From NCBI RefSeq assembly GCF_033954835.1, contig NZ_CP121471.1:2350501-2414500 (forward strand): a stretch of 64,000 nt of DNA, written 5' to 3'. How positions within the stretch are numbered: position 1 is the first letter of the stretch; each line of letters starts with the position of its first letter. This DNA comes from Thiorhodovibrio frisius (GTDB taxonomy: Bacteria > Pseudomonadota > Gammaproteobacteria > Chromatiales > Chromatiaceae). Made by a program: the position numbers and the translations under genes. The notes under the pieces were generated by a model. That model saw nothing but the letters and a program-made list of their open reading frames with translations. It was not told the origin of the DNA and ran no database searches. This document shows positions 10,159-19,971 of this stretch, piece by piece.

Positions 10159-10194
10159 TGGCGGTCTGCTGGAGGCTGTGGTGATGGAGGGACA

Positions 10195-11835
10195 ATGAAC
10201 AGTTCACACTTGGCATTCCGTCTACGCTTGCTCGATGGGCTATTGGTGTCGCCTTGGATGTTGCCCCTCATCCTCTGGCTTGTCTTTTTCTGGCAACTCG
10301 GCGGCTCGCCGCTCTATGACCTAGACGAAGGTGCCTTTACCGAGGCGACCCGGGAGATGCTGGCGAGCGGCAATTTCATCACGCCGCATAAGAACGGCCA
10401 GCCGCGCTACGACAAACCGGTGATGATCTACTGGTTGCAGGCCGGCTCGGTGGCGTTGCTGGGGCTCAATGAGTTCGCGCTGCGGCTGCCCTCGGCCATT
10501 GCCGCGAGCCTTTGGCTGCTGGCGCTGTGGCTGTTCGTGCGCCAGCGCCTTGATACAGAAACAGCCACCGCGGCCGCGCTGGTGATGGCGTTGTCGCTTG
10601 AGATCGGCCTGATCGGCAAGGCGGCGGTGGCCGATGCGGTGCTGAATCTGTTCATCGCTCTGGCCTTTTTTGATGTCTATCGCTACCGGCTCGCGCGACT
10701 TGCGGACTCGCCCCGGGCGCGCGGACTGCTGTGGCGGGTGTATCTTTGGCTGGGCCTGGGTTTCCTGACCAAGGGTCCGGTGGCGGTGTTCTTTCCGCTC
10801 GTCGTCAGCCTGCTCTATGCGCTGACCATGGGCTGGCGGGAGGTCAAAATTTGGCTGGGTGCGGTGTTCGAGCCGCGCGGCTGGCTGGTGTTTCTGGCGG
10901 TGGCGGCGCCCTGGTATCTGGCGATTTATCTCGATAACGGCCTGGGATTTTTCCAGAGCTTTTTCTTAAAGCACAATCTCGGGCGCTTCGGCGGTGTTAT
11001 CCATGGCCATGAGGGATTCCCCGGCTATTATCTCGCCATGCTGCCGCTGGTGATTCTGCCCTTTAGCGGCTGGCTGTTGGCAGTGCTGCCGGCGCTGCGG
11101 CGCATCTGGGTCGATCCGTTTGATCGTTTCCTGCTGCTGTGGTTTTTGACGGTGTTGCTGGTGTTCTCCTTTTCTAGCACCAAGCTGCCGCATTATCTGG
11201 TCTATGGCCTCACGCCGCTCTTTATCCTGCTCGCGCGCTATCGCGAACGCCTGCGTAACCGCTGGCTGGCATTGCTGCCGGCGGTGGTTCTTGTGCTGGT
11301 GTTACTGGCACTGCCGCTGGTGCTCGGTCCGCTGGCCGAGCAGGCCAACAGGCTGCATGAAATCGCGCTTTTCGAGCTGGGCCGGGAGGTGCTTGATGGT
11401 TTCTATGTGCTGGGCATCCTCTCGGCGCTGGCGCTGCTGATCGGCCTGTTTTTGGCCCATCGGGTTGCACTCTGGCAGCGGGTGGTGCTGGCCGGGGTCA
11501 TTCAGACTCTGGTGGTTTACGGGCTGCTGGTGCCGCGAGTGTTCGAGGTGATGCAGGCGCCAGTCAAGGAGGCGGCATTACTGGCGCGTCAGCTCGACGC
11601 GCCCACGGTGGTTTATCACACCAGTATGCCGAGCTTTAGTGTGTATCGGCAGGCGATCACGCCTGATCGCGACCCCGAGCCTGGGGATCTGGTGTTTCTG
11701 CGCATCGATAAGCTCGAACGCCTGCGGGAACTTTATCCGCCAGAGCAGCTCGAGACGCTTTACCAGCGAGGCGCTGTTGCTCTGGTGCGGGTTGGCGAGC
11801 GTCCAACGGCCACCGAGGTGCCGGATCATGGCTGA
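10195..11835 (+). CDS. GT39/ArnT-like membrane glycosyltransferase
   Basis: A 546-residue multipass protein of the PMT/ArnT superfamily. The first periplasmic loop carries YDLDEGAFTEATREM, which holds the conserved acidic residues of the active site, followed by PRYDKPVMIYWLQ. About eleven hydrophobic segments follow and a soluble C-terminal tail closes the protein. Such enzymes transfer sugars from polyprenyl phosphate carriers to lipid A or other acceptors on the periplasmic side. It begins 36 bp after the GT2 gene, with GGAGG before the ATG, and its end overlaps the PAP2 gene by 8 bp, so the three genes form an operon. Confidence 0.88.
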   Translation: MNSSHLAFRLRLLDGLLVSPWMLPLILWLVFFWQLGGSPLYDLDEGAFTEATREMLASGNFITPHKNGQPRYDKPVMIYWLQAGSVALLGLNEFALRLPSAIAASLWLLALWLFVRQRLDTETATAAALVMALSLEIGLIGKAAVADAVLNLFIALAFFDVYRYRLARLADSPRARGLLWRVYLWLGLGFLTKGPVAVFFPLVVSLLYALTMGWREVKIWLGAVFEPRGWLVFLAVAAPWYLAIYLDNGLGFFQSFFLKHNLGRFGGVIHGHEGFPGYYLAMLPLVILPFSGWLLAVLPALRRIWVDPFDRFLLLWFLTVLLVFSFSSTKLPHYLVYGLTPLFILLARYRERLRNRWLALLPAVVLVLVLLALPLVLGPLAEQANRLHEIALFELGREVLDGFYVLGILSALALLIGLFLAHRVALWQRVVLAGVIQTLVVYGLLVPRVFEVMQAPVKEAALLARQLDAPTVVYHTSMPSFSVYRQAITPDRDPEPGDLVFLRIDKLERLRELYPPEQLETLYQRGAVALVRVGERPTATEVPDHG

Positions 11836-12706
11836 AGGCTTGCTCGGTTTTCTTGGGCGCGATCTCAAGACCGCGTTGCAGCGGGGGCTTGAGGTCGATC
11901 CGAGCACCAATCCCGACGCCGCGCGCGAGTTGCTGCTTGCCGTGCTAGCCCTCGCGCTGCTGGCGCTGGGGCTGTTCCTGATGGGCGGCTATCATGCGGG
12001 CTTCGGCACGGTGAACGCCTGGTCGCGGGATTATCCGTCCTGGCTGTGGCAGAACCTCACGCTCTTGGGTGACGAACATCTGGCCTTCGCTCTGGCGCTC
12101 TTTTTCGCGCGCCGGCATCCGCGAGTGTTCTGGGTGCTGATCTGTGCGGCGCTGGTGGGCGCGGCCTATGCGCGGGGGCTAAAACCGCTGGTCGATGCCC
12201 TGCGACCGCCGGCTGTGCTGGAGTCCGGCAGTTTTCAGCTCATCGGCCCTGGCCATCGCCATCACAGCTTTCCGTCTGGCCATGGTGTGACGGCCGGGGT
12301 CTTTTTTGGCGTACTCATCTACCATGCGCGTAGGGGCAAGTGGCGGCTGTTGTTTCTGCTGCTGGCGCTGCTCGCTGGCCTGAGTCGGGTCGCGCTTGGG
12401 GTGCACTGGCCGGTAGACGTGGCCGCCGGACTGGCGGGCGGTCTGCTAGCCGCCTGGCTGGGGGTGGGGCTTGCGAGGCGCTTGCCTTGGGGCATCACCG
12501 ACACCAGTATCCATTTGGCGATGGTGACTTTGGCCGTGATCATGGCGGTTGCCCTGGCTCTGGCCGGGCGCGGCTACCCGGATGCGCTCTGGCCGGGGCG
12601 AGTGGTGGTTGGGCTGGCGCTGCTCAGTGCCCTGTTGAGCTATTTGGTCTTGCCTGTGATGCGTTATGTTCGTGAGCGCTGGCGTGGTGATGGGGCCGGT
12701 GGGTGA
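11828..12706 (+). CDS. PAP2-family membrane phosphatase
   Basis: A 292-residue membrane protein with all three parts of the PAP2 phosphatase signature: KPLVDALRP near residue 120, PSGHG near residue 150 and SRVALGVHWPVD near residue 190. Family members remove phosphate from undecaprenyl pyrophosphate, phosphatidic acid or lipid A. The operon partners suggest carrier-lipid recycling or lipid A modification here. The ATG at 11828 lies inside the end of the GT39 gene; a longer in-frame upstream extension would run entirely over that gene and is rejected. Confidence 0.88.
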   Translation: MAEGLLGFLGRDLKTALQRGLEVDPSTNPDAARELLLAVLALALLALGLFLMGGYHAGFGTVNAWSRDYPSWLWQNLTLLGDEHLAFALALFFARRHPRVFWVLICAALVGAAYARGLKPLVDALRPPAVLESGSFQLIGPGHRHHSFPSGHGVTAGVFFGVLIYHARRGKWRLLFLLLALLAGLSRVALGVHWPVDVAAGLAGGLLAAWLGVGLARRLPWGITDTSIHLAMVTLAVIMAVALALAGRGYPDALWPGRVVVGLALLSALLSYLVLPVMRYVRERWRGDGAGG

Positions 12707-12738
12707 TGATTCCTTGATTTCGACCTGGGAGGCGAAGG

Positions 12739-13092
12739 ATGCAAGATCGGCCAACGATCAAAACGGCGATTCCTAAAGGGCGCTACCAGATTGGGGACTA
12801 TTCAGCGACACTGCTGAGCGAGATTGAAAGTCCGGATGCGCGCACGTATCGCTATATTCTTGCCTTTGTGCCGGATGGTCAGCGCGAGCCCAGGCTTTAT
12901 GTCTGTAGCGAATCCGCTGCCGATCCGGCCGAGCCGCGACTCTGCCATCTGCGAGTGGTGAGCGAGACCTTGTCGGAGGTTGTTGATAGCGACGCACGCT
13001 GGGCGGATGCAGACGTCTTCGCCGAGCAGGCGCTGGAGCTTGGCATCCAGGCGCTGGGGCTGTCGAAACAGCAGGCTGTAAAACTGCTGTAG
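12739..13092 (+). CDS. Conserved-looking small protein, unknown function
   Basis: Not recognised. A 117-residue soluble protein with no signal peptide or membrane helix. The first half looks beta-rich (GRYQIGDYSATLLSE, YRYILAFVPDG); the second half is helical and ends in a leucine. GGGAGG lies 8 bp before the ATG. It starts 32 bp after the PAP2 gene, so it may be the last gene of that operon. Positions 13093-13208 hold no recognisable gene. Confidence 0.65.
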   Translation: MQDRPTIKTAIPKGRYQIGDYSATLLSEIESPDARTYRYILAFVPDGQREPRLYVCSESAADPAEPRLCHLRVVSETLSEVVDSDARWADADVFAEQALELGIQALGLSKQQAVKLL

Positions 13093-13208
13093 GAGATCGT
13101 CAAGAGAAACGCGCGGCAAGAGGTGATCTGGGCATGGCGCGGGCACCGATTGGACCTTGGCGAAAGAGATGCACGGTGCTGGCGAGACTCCTGCCACTGC
13201 TCATCCAG

Positions 13209-13679
13209 TCATTTCTCTAAGGACAAAATCAACTGCCATTGAGCGCCCGTTACCGGCATGATCGACAGCCGGTTGCCTTTGCGAATCAGCGGGAAATCGC
13301 CAAGCGCGTCGGCGAGTGGTTCACTTTTGAGTTCCGCCAGGGTAATGGTCCGCGTCAGATGGCGGACATAGCGCACATCAACCAAAAACCAGCGCGGATT
13401 GTCCGGATCGCTTTTGGGGTCGAAGTAGCGATTGTTCGGATCAAAAGCCGTGGGGTCGGGATAGCCTGAGCTGAGAATCTCCATCAACCCGACAATGCCC
13501 GGTTCTTTGCAGTTGGAATGATAGAAAAACGCTTGGTCGCCGGGCTGCATCTGGTCGCGCATCATGTTGCGGGCCTGATAATTTCGCACCCCATCCCAGG
13601 GCTCGGTCTGCTCGGGGCGGGCAACCAGGTGCTCAATGCCAAAGACTTCAGGCTCGGATTTCATCAGCCAGTAGGCCAT
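13209..13679 (-). CDS. EVE domain-containing protein
   Basis: A protein of about 156 residues beginning MAYWLMKSEPEVF, with EPWDGVRNYQARN, GDQAFFYHSNCKEPGIVG and PRWFLVDVRY: the EVE fold, related to PUA and YTH domains that bind modified nucleobases in RNA or DNA. Bacterial stand-alone EVE proteins have no settled role. The ATG at 13679 is chosen because TGGAGG stands seven bases before it and the homologous region begins there. It is transcribed away from the HDOD gene. Confidence 0.88.
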   Translation of the reverse strand: MAYWLMKSEPEVFGIEHLVARPEQTEPWDGVRNYQARNMMRDQMQPGDQAFFYHSNCKEPGIVGLMEILSSGYPDPTAFDPNNRYFDPKSDPDNPRWFLVDVRYVRHLTRTITLAELKSEPLADALGDFPLIRKGNRLSIMPVTGAQWQLILSLEK

Positions 13680-13857
13680 GGGCTTGCCTCCAGGAAGGGG
13701 GGAAGGGCGGACACGAGCAAAATCATGGCGATTTTTGTGCACGGATTCCGCCTGCGTTTGCGTGACTGCACTATCATAGTCGCCAATCATGGGGCGCGGG
13801 AAATCCTGATTCTGGCCCTGTTCTCCCAGTGGGGCACGATGCGACCCTGAGGGCGTA

Positions 13858-14736
13858 ATGAAAATGACACCACAAGACCTGATTAAAGAAACCGAGCATC
13901 TTTTCTCTTTGCCGGACGTGGCCCTGCGGGTGAATCAGCTGATCGACGAGCCCAGCACCCGCCCGGCCGATCTCGCCGAGGTCATCCTCTACGATGCTGC
14001 CCTGTCCGCGCGCCTGCTGCGGCTGGTCAACAGTGCCTACTATGCCCGCCCGGTCCTGATCGAGACCGTCACCCAGGCAATTTCGTTGGTCGGCTTCAGG
14101 CCGCTGCGCGATCTGATTTTGGCGACCTTTGCAGTCGAGATGTTTCACGGCCTGCCGCCAGAAAAGGTCAACATGGAACGCTTCTGGTTCCATGGCGTGG
14201 CAACCGGCATTGCGGCGCGTGAGCTTGCCAAGCGGCGGGGCGTGCGCGAGGGCGAGCGCTTGTTTCTCGGCGGACTACTGCACAGCATTGGCAAGCTTGT
14301 GTTTTTTAGTTACTGCGCGGACGACTACGCTGAGGTGCTGCGGCTGATCGATGATGAACGCCTCTCGGTGATTGAGGCCGAGGAGCGGGTGTTTGGCTTT
14401 AATTTCGCCGATCTTGGCGCCGAACTTCTGCGTGCCTGGCGCTTCCCTGAGTCGATTTGGAAGGCGGTGGCCCATCAGCTCGATCCCGACAAGGCATCGG
14501 ATTATCGCTTGGAGGCATTGATTGTGCAGGGGGCCGAGCAGGTCGGCAGCATTGTGCAGTCCACCGCCATTGATGGCGGTGAGGCGCTGGCCACCAGTGC
14601 CTCGGATTACCTGAGGAGCCTTGCCGGGCGTCTGGGGCTGCCGAGCGATGCACTCGATGAACTGCCCGGCGACATCAGCCTGCAGGTGGTCGAGGTGTTC
14701 GAGGTTCTGGTGCCGGGCGCCTCTGTGGTGTATTGA
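13858..14736 (+). CDS. HDOD domain signalling protein
   Basis: A 292-residue protein made almost entirely of an HDOD domain (LPDVALRVNQLIDEP near residue 18, AALSARLLRLVNSAYY near residue 50, LFLGGLLHSIGKLVF near residue 140). HDOD proteins are HD-related, usually non-catalytic, and act in signalling networks. This copy keeps a single H-S in place of the full HD pair. Start is 13858 or the second ATG at 13864. Its stop overlaps the start of the helicase gene by one base, so the two are probably co-transcribed. Confidence 0.85.
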   Translation: MKMTPQDLIKETEHLFSLPDVALRVNQLIDEPSTRPADLAEVILYDAALSARLLRLVNSAYYARPVLIETVTQAISLVGFRPLRDLILATFAVEMFHGLPPEKVNMERFWFHGVATGIAARELAKRRGVREGERLFLGGLLHSIGKLVFFSYCADDYAEVLRLIDDERLSVIEAEERVFGFNFADLGAELLRAWRFPESIWKAVAHQLDPDKASDYRLEALIVQGAEQVGSIVQSTAIDGGEALATSASDYLRSLAGRLGLPSDALDELPGDISLQVVEVFEVLVPGASVVY

Positions 14737-17144
14737 TGTCCGTGGCGCCGGGCACGGCGGATTTCACGCGCTTTCTTGAGCGGCTCAAAGACCGCTACCG
14801 GGATCGCATCACCGGCGAGCTGGCCCTGCCGGCATCACGCGCGTGCATGGCGGAGCTGCCCGCTGATCTGCATCCGCGCCTGCGCGCGGCTTTGGATCAA
14901 CGGGGCTTAAGCGGCCTCTACAGCCACCAGCGCCAGTCCTGGGATATCGCCCGTGCCGGCCAGCATCTGGTCATTGCCACGCCGACGGCTTCGGGCAAAA
15001 CCCTGTGCTACAACTTGCCGGTGATTGATGCCGTGCTGACGCGTCAGGCCAAGGCGCTGTATCTCTTTCCGACCAAGGCACTGGCGCAGGATCAGGTCGC
15101 GGAGTTGTCTGAGCTCAATCAGGCCGGGTCTGGGCAGGCGGACGCGGGCGGGGAGGGCACAACACTCGGCATCAAAGCCTTCACCTTCGACGGCGACACC
15201 CCGGGCGACGCGCGCAAGGCAGTGCGCACGCGTGGCGACATCGTGCTGTCGAATCCTGACATGCTGCACCAGGCCATCCTGCCGCACCACACCAAATGGG
15301 CGCAGTTCTTCGAGTCGCTCGCCTTTATCGTGGTCGATGAGCTGCACAGCTACCGAGGCGTTTTCGGTGCGCATGTGGCCAATGTGTTTCGCCGTTTGAA
15401 TCGCGTCTGTGCCTTCTACGGCGTGCAGCCGCAATTCATCATGGCCTCGGCCACTATCGGAAATCCGCAAGAACTGGCCGAGCGGCTGATCGGCGCGCCG
15501 GTCGCGGCGGTGACCGAGAGCGGCGCACCGCGCGGGGCAGGGCACTTGTTGCTGTGGAATCCACCGGTCATCAACCCGGATCTCGGCATTCGCGCCTCGG
15601 CGCGCTCGCAGACCACGCGGGTGGCGCGCTCGGCGATCAAGGCCGGGTTCAAGACCATTGTCTTCGCGCGCTCGCGGCTGATGGTGGAGGTGATCACCAA
15701 GTATCTGAAAGACGTCTTCGATCGCGATCCACGCCGCCCGCCGCGGGTGCGCGCCTATCGCGGCGGCTATCTGCCGAGCGAGCGGCGTGGGATCGAGCGC
15801 GACCTGCGCGCGAGCCGGGTGGACGTGGTGGTCAGCACCTCGGCGCTGGAGCTGGGCGTGGACATCGGCAGCCTAGATGTCTCGGTGCTCAATGGCTATC
15901 CTGGCACCGTGGCCGCGACCTGGCAGCGGCTCGGGCGGGCAGGGCGGCGCAATCGCCCGAGCCTCGGCGTGCTGGTCGCGAGCAGCGCGCCCATCGATCA
16001 ATACATCGTGCGCCATCCCGAGTTTTTTCTCGGCCGTTCGCCCGAGCAGGCGCGCATCCATCCCGATCAGTTATTGATTCTGATGGACCATGTGCGCTGC
16101 GCGGCCTTTGAGCTGCCGTTTCAGGAGGGCGAGAGCTTCGGCAGCGAGGATCTCGCCGAAATGCTCGGCTATCTGCGTGACCAGGGGCTGCTGCAATACC
16201 AGAGCGGGCGCTGGTATTGGATCGCCGACAGCTACCCGGCCAATGCGGTCTCACTGCGGTCGGTCGCCGAGGGCAATTTCGTCGTCATCGACATCGACGC
16301 CGGCAAGCAAACCATCATCGCCGAGGTCGACTACAGCAGCGCGCCAGGTACGATTTATGAAGGCGCCATCTACATGGTGCAGTCGCAGCCCTATCAGGTC
16401 GAAAAGCTCGACTGGACTGGGCGCAAGGCCTTCGTGCGCAAGACACGCGCCGACTATTACACCGATGCGATTGACTACACGCGGCTGAAGATTCTCGACC
16501 GCTTCGATCAGCAGCGCCTTGACCAAGCCGCCAGCTCCCATGGCGAAGTGCATCTGGTGCGCCGCTATCCCGGCTACAAGAAAATTCGCTACTACAGCCA
16601 CGACAACATCGGCTACGGCAACATCAACCTGCCGGATCAGGAAATGCACACCACCTCGGTCTGGTGGCAGGTGCACCCCGAGGCGTTGGCCCAAGCCCTG
16701 CCGCAGCGCGAGCGCGCCATCGAGGGCTTTCTTGGCGCCGCCCATGCGTTGCACCATGTCGCCGCGCTGCGCGCCATGGCAGAGGTCAGCGATCTCGGCC
16801 GCGCGGTCGGAGACGGGCAGGGGACCTGGTTCGCCGCCGTCGGCAATGACGGACGCGGTCAGCTGCGCGGACCAGATAACGAGCCGGTGGAACTGGCCCC
16901 CGGGGGTCGCTTCGAACCGACGCTCTTTCTCTACGACAACTTCCCCGGCGGCGTCGGCCTGTCCGAACCGCTCTATCGCGACGCGGCCATGCTGGTCGCC
17001 GACGCGCGCGCCCTAGTCGCCGCCTGCGACTGCGCCGGCGGCTGCCCAGCCTGCGTCGGCCCCATCCTGCCGGGGGATGAAGAACGCGAGCAGCATCCCA
17101 AGGCCGTTGCGTTGTTAGTGTTGGGCCTACTTGGTGGCACGTAA
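14736..17144 (+). CDS. mrfA: DEAD/DEAH helicase with C-terminal Cys cluster, MrfA/YprA-like
   Basis: About 802 residues. Helicase core: the Q-like region LYSHQRQSWDIA, Walker A ATPTASGKTL near residue 82, DELH motif II near residue 200, helicase C-terminal domain with STSALELGVDIG and QRLGRAGRR. The last 40 residues contain four closely spaced cysteines (CDCAGGCPAC), the DUF1998 metal-binding signature. In Bacillus subtilis the homologue MrfA (YprA) works with the exonuclease MrfB (YprB) in repair of mitomycin C damage. A MrfB-like gene is present 3.4 kb downstream. ATG 14736 is preferred over the overlapping TTG at 14733. Confidence 0.88.
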   Translation: MSVAPGTADFTRFLERLKDRYRDRITGELALPASRACMAELPADLHPRLRAALDQRGLSGLYSHQRQSWDIARAGQHLVIATPTASGKTLCYNLPVIDAVLTRQAKALYLFPTKALAQDQVAELSELNQAGSGQADAGGEGTTLGIKAFTFDGDTPGDARKAVRTRGDIVLSNPDMLHQAILPHHTKWAQFFESLAFIVVDELHSYRGVFGAHVANVFRRLNRVCAFYGVQPQFIMASATIGNPQELAERLIGAPVAAVTESGAPRGAGHLLLWNPPVINPDLGIRASARSQTTRVARSAIKAGFKTIVFARSRLMVEVITKYLKDVFDRDPRRPPRVRAYRGGYLPSERRGIERDLRASRVDVVVSTSALELGVDIGSLDVSVLNGYPGTVAATWQRLGRAGRRNRPSLGVLVASSAPIDQYIVRHPEFFLGRSPEQARIHPDQLLILMDHVRCAAFELPFQEGESFGSEDLAEMLGYLRDQGLLQYQSGRWYWIADSYPANAVSLRSVAEGNFVVIDIDAGKQTIIAEVDYSSAPGTIYEGAIYMVQSQPYQVEKLDWTGRKAFVRKTRADYYTDAIDYTRLKILDRFDQQRLDQAASSHGEVHLVRRYPGYKKIRYYSHDNIGYGNINLPDQEMHTTSVWWQVHPEALAQALPQRERAIEGFLGAAHALHHVAALRAMAEVSDLGRAVGDGQGTWFAAVGNDGRGQLRGPDNEPVELAPGGRFEPTLFLYDNFPGGVGLSEPLYRDAAMLVADARALVAACDCAGGCPACVGPILPGDEEREQHPKAVALLVLGLLGGT

Positions 17145-17268
17145 GCAGTCTGGCCAGCAAGGAGACTGGCGTTCTGCGAGTTCCGAAGTCATGCTTCGTC
17201 AAGGGGGAGGGCTGTCATGCCGGTTATGGCGGCGAGGGTGCCAATGAACAAAGATCAGGAGGTTCTTA

Positions 17269-17758
<490 letters not shown>

Positions 17759-18007
17759 ATGGGAAGTGCTGTTCTAAGCGTCCCTTCTGCGGAGGATAGG
17801 AAATCCAAGCCACCCTGAGCGTCCAGGTTGGCCGGACGACGAACGGTAGCGGGGGTGGGATGCGCCGTCAACGTCCAACTGCGGGGCTAACGGACGTCGG
17901 GGCGGTGCAGGCGCGCGCGTTCCGGGGTGCTGGCGCGTGCATCTGCTGGGCAGCGTGCCACCGGCAGACGAGAGGGGCTGCACCGTTGCCTGCGAGAGAG
18001 ACGGCGG
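17759..18007. other. Gene-free stretch downstream of the IS91 fragment
   Basis: No convincing gene. It holds a possible hairpin (ACGTCC ... GGACGT around 17871-17896) near where the end of the IS91-type element would be expected, but I cannot define a terminus. Confidence 0.35.
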
Positions 18008-18690
18008 CTACCAGGCGACGCGCTGATCGAACTCGAAGTCGGGCTCGGGCTGCTGGAGGAGGTCCCAGTCCGGCATCGGCTCGGGTGCCTCGTCCCAGGC
18101 GGGCGGTCTGCGGGCGGGCGAGATCGGGGGTGGACGCGGTGGCTCACCGATGTGGGTGAAGATCTGCTCGACGGGCGCACGGCCTCGGTGATGAAGGCAA
18201 TGATGTGCATGTCCGCGCCGCGGTTGGGGCAGGTTTTTTCAACCGCTAACAACAGCCGCGCCAGCAGCATGGCCCAGAGGTAGCGCGCTGGGGAGCGCGC
18301 GTTCGGGGCCGGTGCGCGACGGGGTGCGGCGAGCTCGGCGCAGGCGCTCGGGTCGTCGGTCAGTTCACGCCCCAAGACGACGGCCGCCGCACGCAGGGGC
18401 GCGTTTGGCGCGAGCACGCCATGGTAGCGATGGCGGTGGCGCCTGGGCGGGGGGATGAGGGCCGCGAGATGGTCGATCAGCTCCAGTGGCGTGAGCGTCA
18501 GCGCCGTGATGCCATTGCGCTGGGGCTTCGGTAATCGGTAGACGACGCGTTCGGCATCGAGCCGCTCCAGGCGCTCGAGCGCGAACGGGGGCCGAGCACA
18601 GTAGCGCAGCAGCCGCTCCAGCCCGGTGCGATCGTGCGCACCGACGCGCACCGCCGCATCCAGCGAGAAGCCGCTGTTCTCCGTTCTCTT
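18008..18690 (-). pseudogene. IS91-family (Y2) transposase, 5'-truncated and frameshifted
   Basis: The minus strand reads GFSLDAAVRVGAHDRTGLERLLRY and then a stretch ending HRHRYHGVLAPNAPLRAA, which is the C-terminal half of IS91/IS801-type single-strand transposases. Homology begins abruptly near 18690, so the N-terminal catalytic part is missing. After MHIIAFITEA (near 18185) the frame is wrong. Shifting by one base restores a typical C-terminus (QIFTHIGEPP ... PMPDWDLLQQPEPDFEF) that ends at the stop at 18008. The copy is therefore dead. Positions 18691-18955 hold no gene I recognise. Confidence 0.75.
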
Positions 18691-18960
18691 GATTCCTTTT
18701 CCTACTGCGCCGCGAGCTGAAATCAGGCGATCACGGCCACTGCCACCGTTGCCCCGCTCCCCATCAGCATCCCCGCCGAGAGCCATCCCCACGAAATAAC
18801 GTGTTCGGGCGGGGCCGGAGACGTCAGTCTTTGAGGCGAGCCTGCCGCTGGTGACCTAGACTTCAGGCCAAATCCCTGCGCCCGCAGCAAAGCCGCCGTC
18901 TGCACCACGACCTGCCGGAGTGCGGTGTTCTGTCGGTCTCGATGATTCTGCAACGATGCA

Positions 18961-19233
18961 CTAGCCTTTTAAGTCGCGGTAGAAATTCTCATGCGGTCCC
19001 AAGCTCAGCAAGGTGCAGAGGGCGTCATCCCGGGTGTAGGCAAGGAGGAAGGTTTGATGAATGCAATCGAATTTGAAGACGCGAACACCAGCAAGGTCGC
19101 CTTTTTTCTCTTCGCCACTTGCCGGGTCGGCAAGGATGGTGCGAATGGCGTCATTGACAGCCTCGCGCTGATTGGGATGAAGCCGCTTGTATGCGCGTTT
19201 GAAAGCAGGGCGTTGGGCGAGTCGATGTGTCAT
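18961..19233 (-). CDS. RelE/ParE-superfamily toxin
   Basis: A 90-residue toxin-like protein (RPAFKRAYKRLHPNQREAV, a central VRVFKFDC, and LLSLGPHENFYRDLK at the C-terminus) of the RelE/ParE/YafQ fold. Most relatives cleave mRNA on the ribosome, some inhibit gyrase; the target here is unknown. The ATG overlaps the stop of the upstream antitoxin gene by 4 bp (ATGA), the classical arrangement of a type II module. Confidence 0.85.
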   Translation of the reverse strand: MTHRLAQRPAFKRAYKRLHPNQREAVNDAIRTILADPASGEEKKGDLAGVRVFKFDCIHQTFLLAYTRDDALCTLLSLGPHENFYRDLKG

Positions 19234-19442
19234 TGCTCTGGCAAGTCGAAGGGCTCGGAGGATTCCTCAAGCGCCTGCAGGGTATCGCGCACAAACTCAA
19301 TGGGCAGGTCAGGATTGTCGAGCGCGGCGCGGCCAACCTTGGCCCAGTAGGCGATCTGTTGTGGAATCGAGCGCATTTCGGCGCTGGCCTGTGACTTGGC
19401 GGCGGCATAGAGATTGTCGTCAATGCGGATAGAAACGCTCAT
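19230..19442 (-). CDS. ParD-like antitoxin
   Basis: A 70-residue protein beginning MSVSIRIDDNLYAAAKSQA, with SIPQQIAYWAKVGRAALDNPD, the pattern of ParD-like ribbon-helix-helix antitoxins. It precedes the RelE/ParE-type toxin with a 4-bp overlap. Expected to bind its own promoter and neutralise the toxin. Divergent from the next antitoxin-toxin pair, with about 250 bp between them. Confidence 0.82.
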   Translation of the reverse strand: MSVSIRIDDNLYAAAKSQASAEMRSIPQQIAYWAKVGRAALDNPDLPIEFVRDTLQALEESSEPFDLPEQ

Positions 19443-19695
19443 CTTGAAAATCCTGTGGCGATCTGCGACAAATGCAGTTTATGTTGGATTGCTGGGTTTG
19501 CCAAGGCACAAGTTTTGGTGAAATTTGAGGATTCTGGAGTGAGCCATGGGCGATGACGGTTTGTCTTGGTGCATACGCGTGCAGCAGCAATCGTCTGCAG
19601 GTCTTGGCGACAAGCAGTTTTCGTCGCCATGCCGCTTGCGCGCGAGTGCCAGGTTCGGCATGCTGCAACGCATATGCAATGCATCTGGGGTTTAG

Positions 19696-19971
19696 ATGAA
19701 AACGGCAACCATTCCTTCCCTGCGGGTTGATCCACACCTGCGGCGTTGCGCGGAAAGCGTCTTGCATGAAGGGGAGAGCCTATCTGGCTTTGTCGAACAG
19801 GCTATCCGTGACAGCATCGCCTATCGCCAAGCTGAACAAGAATTTATCGCACGCGGGTTGAAGTCGCGGGATCAGGCGCGCCAGTCGGGGCGCTATATCG
19901 AGGCGTCTGCCGTGGTGGATCGGCTGCAAGGAATGCTCGACGAGGCCAAATTCAGCGAACCCTCCGGATGA
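19696..19971 (+). CDS. Antitoxin, ribbon-helix-helix type
   Basis: A 91-residue protein with a short basic/beta start (ATIPSLRVDPHLRRCAESVL), GESLSGFVEQAIRDSIAYRQ typical of RHH antitoxins, and a helical tail (GRYIEASAVVDRLQGMLDEA) that probably wraps the toxin. The next gene overlaps it by 4 bp and encodes a ParE-like toxin. Confidence 0.8.
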   Translation: MKTATIPSLRVDPHLRRCAESVLHEGESLSGFVEQAIRDSIAYRQAEQEFIARGLKSRDQARQSGRYIEASAVVDRLQGMLDEAKFSEPSG

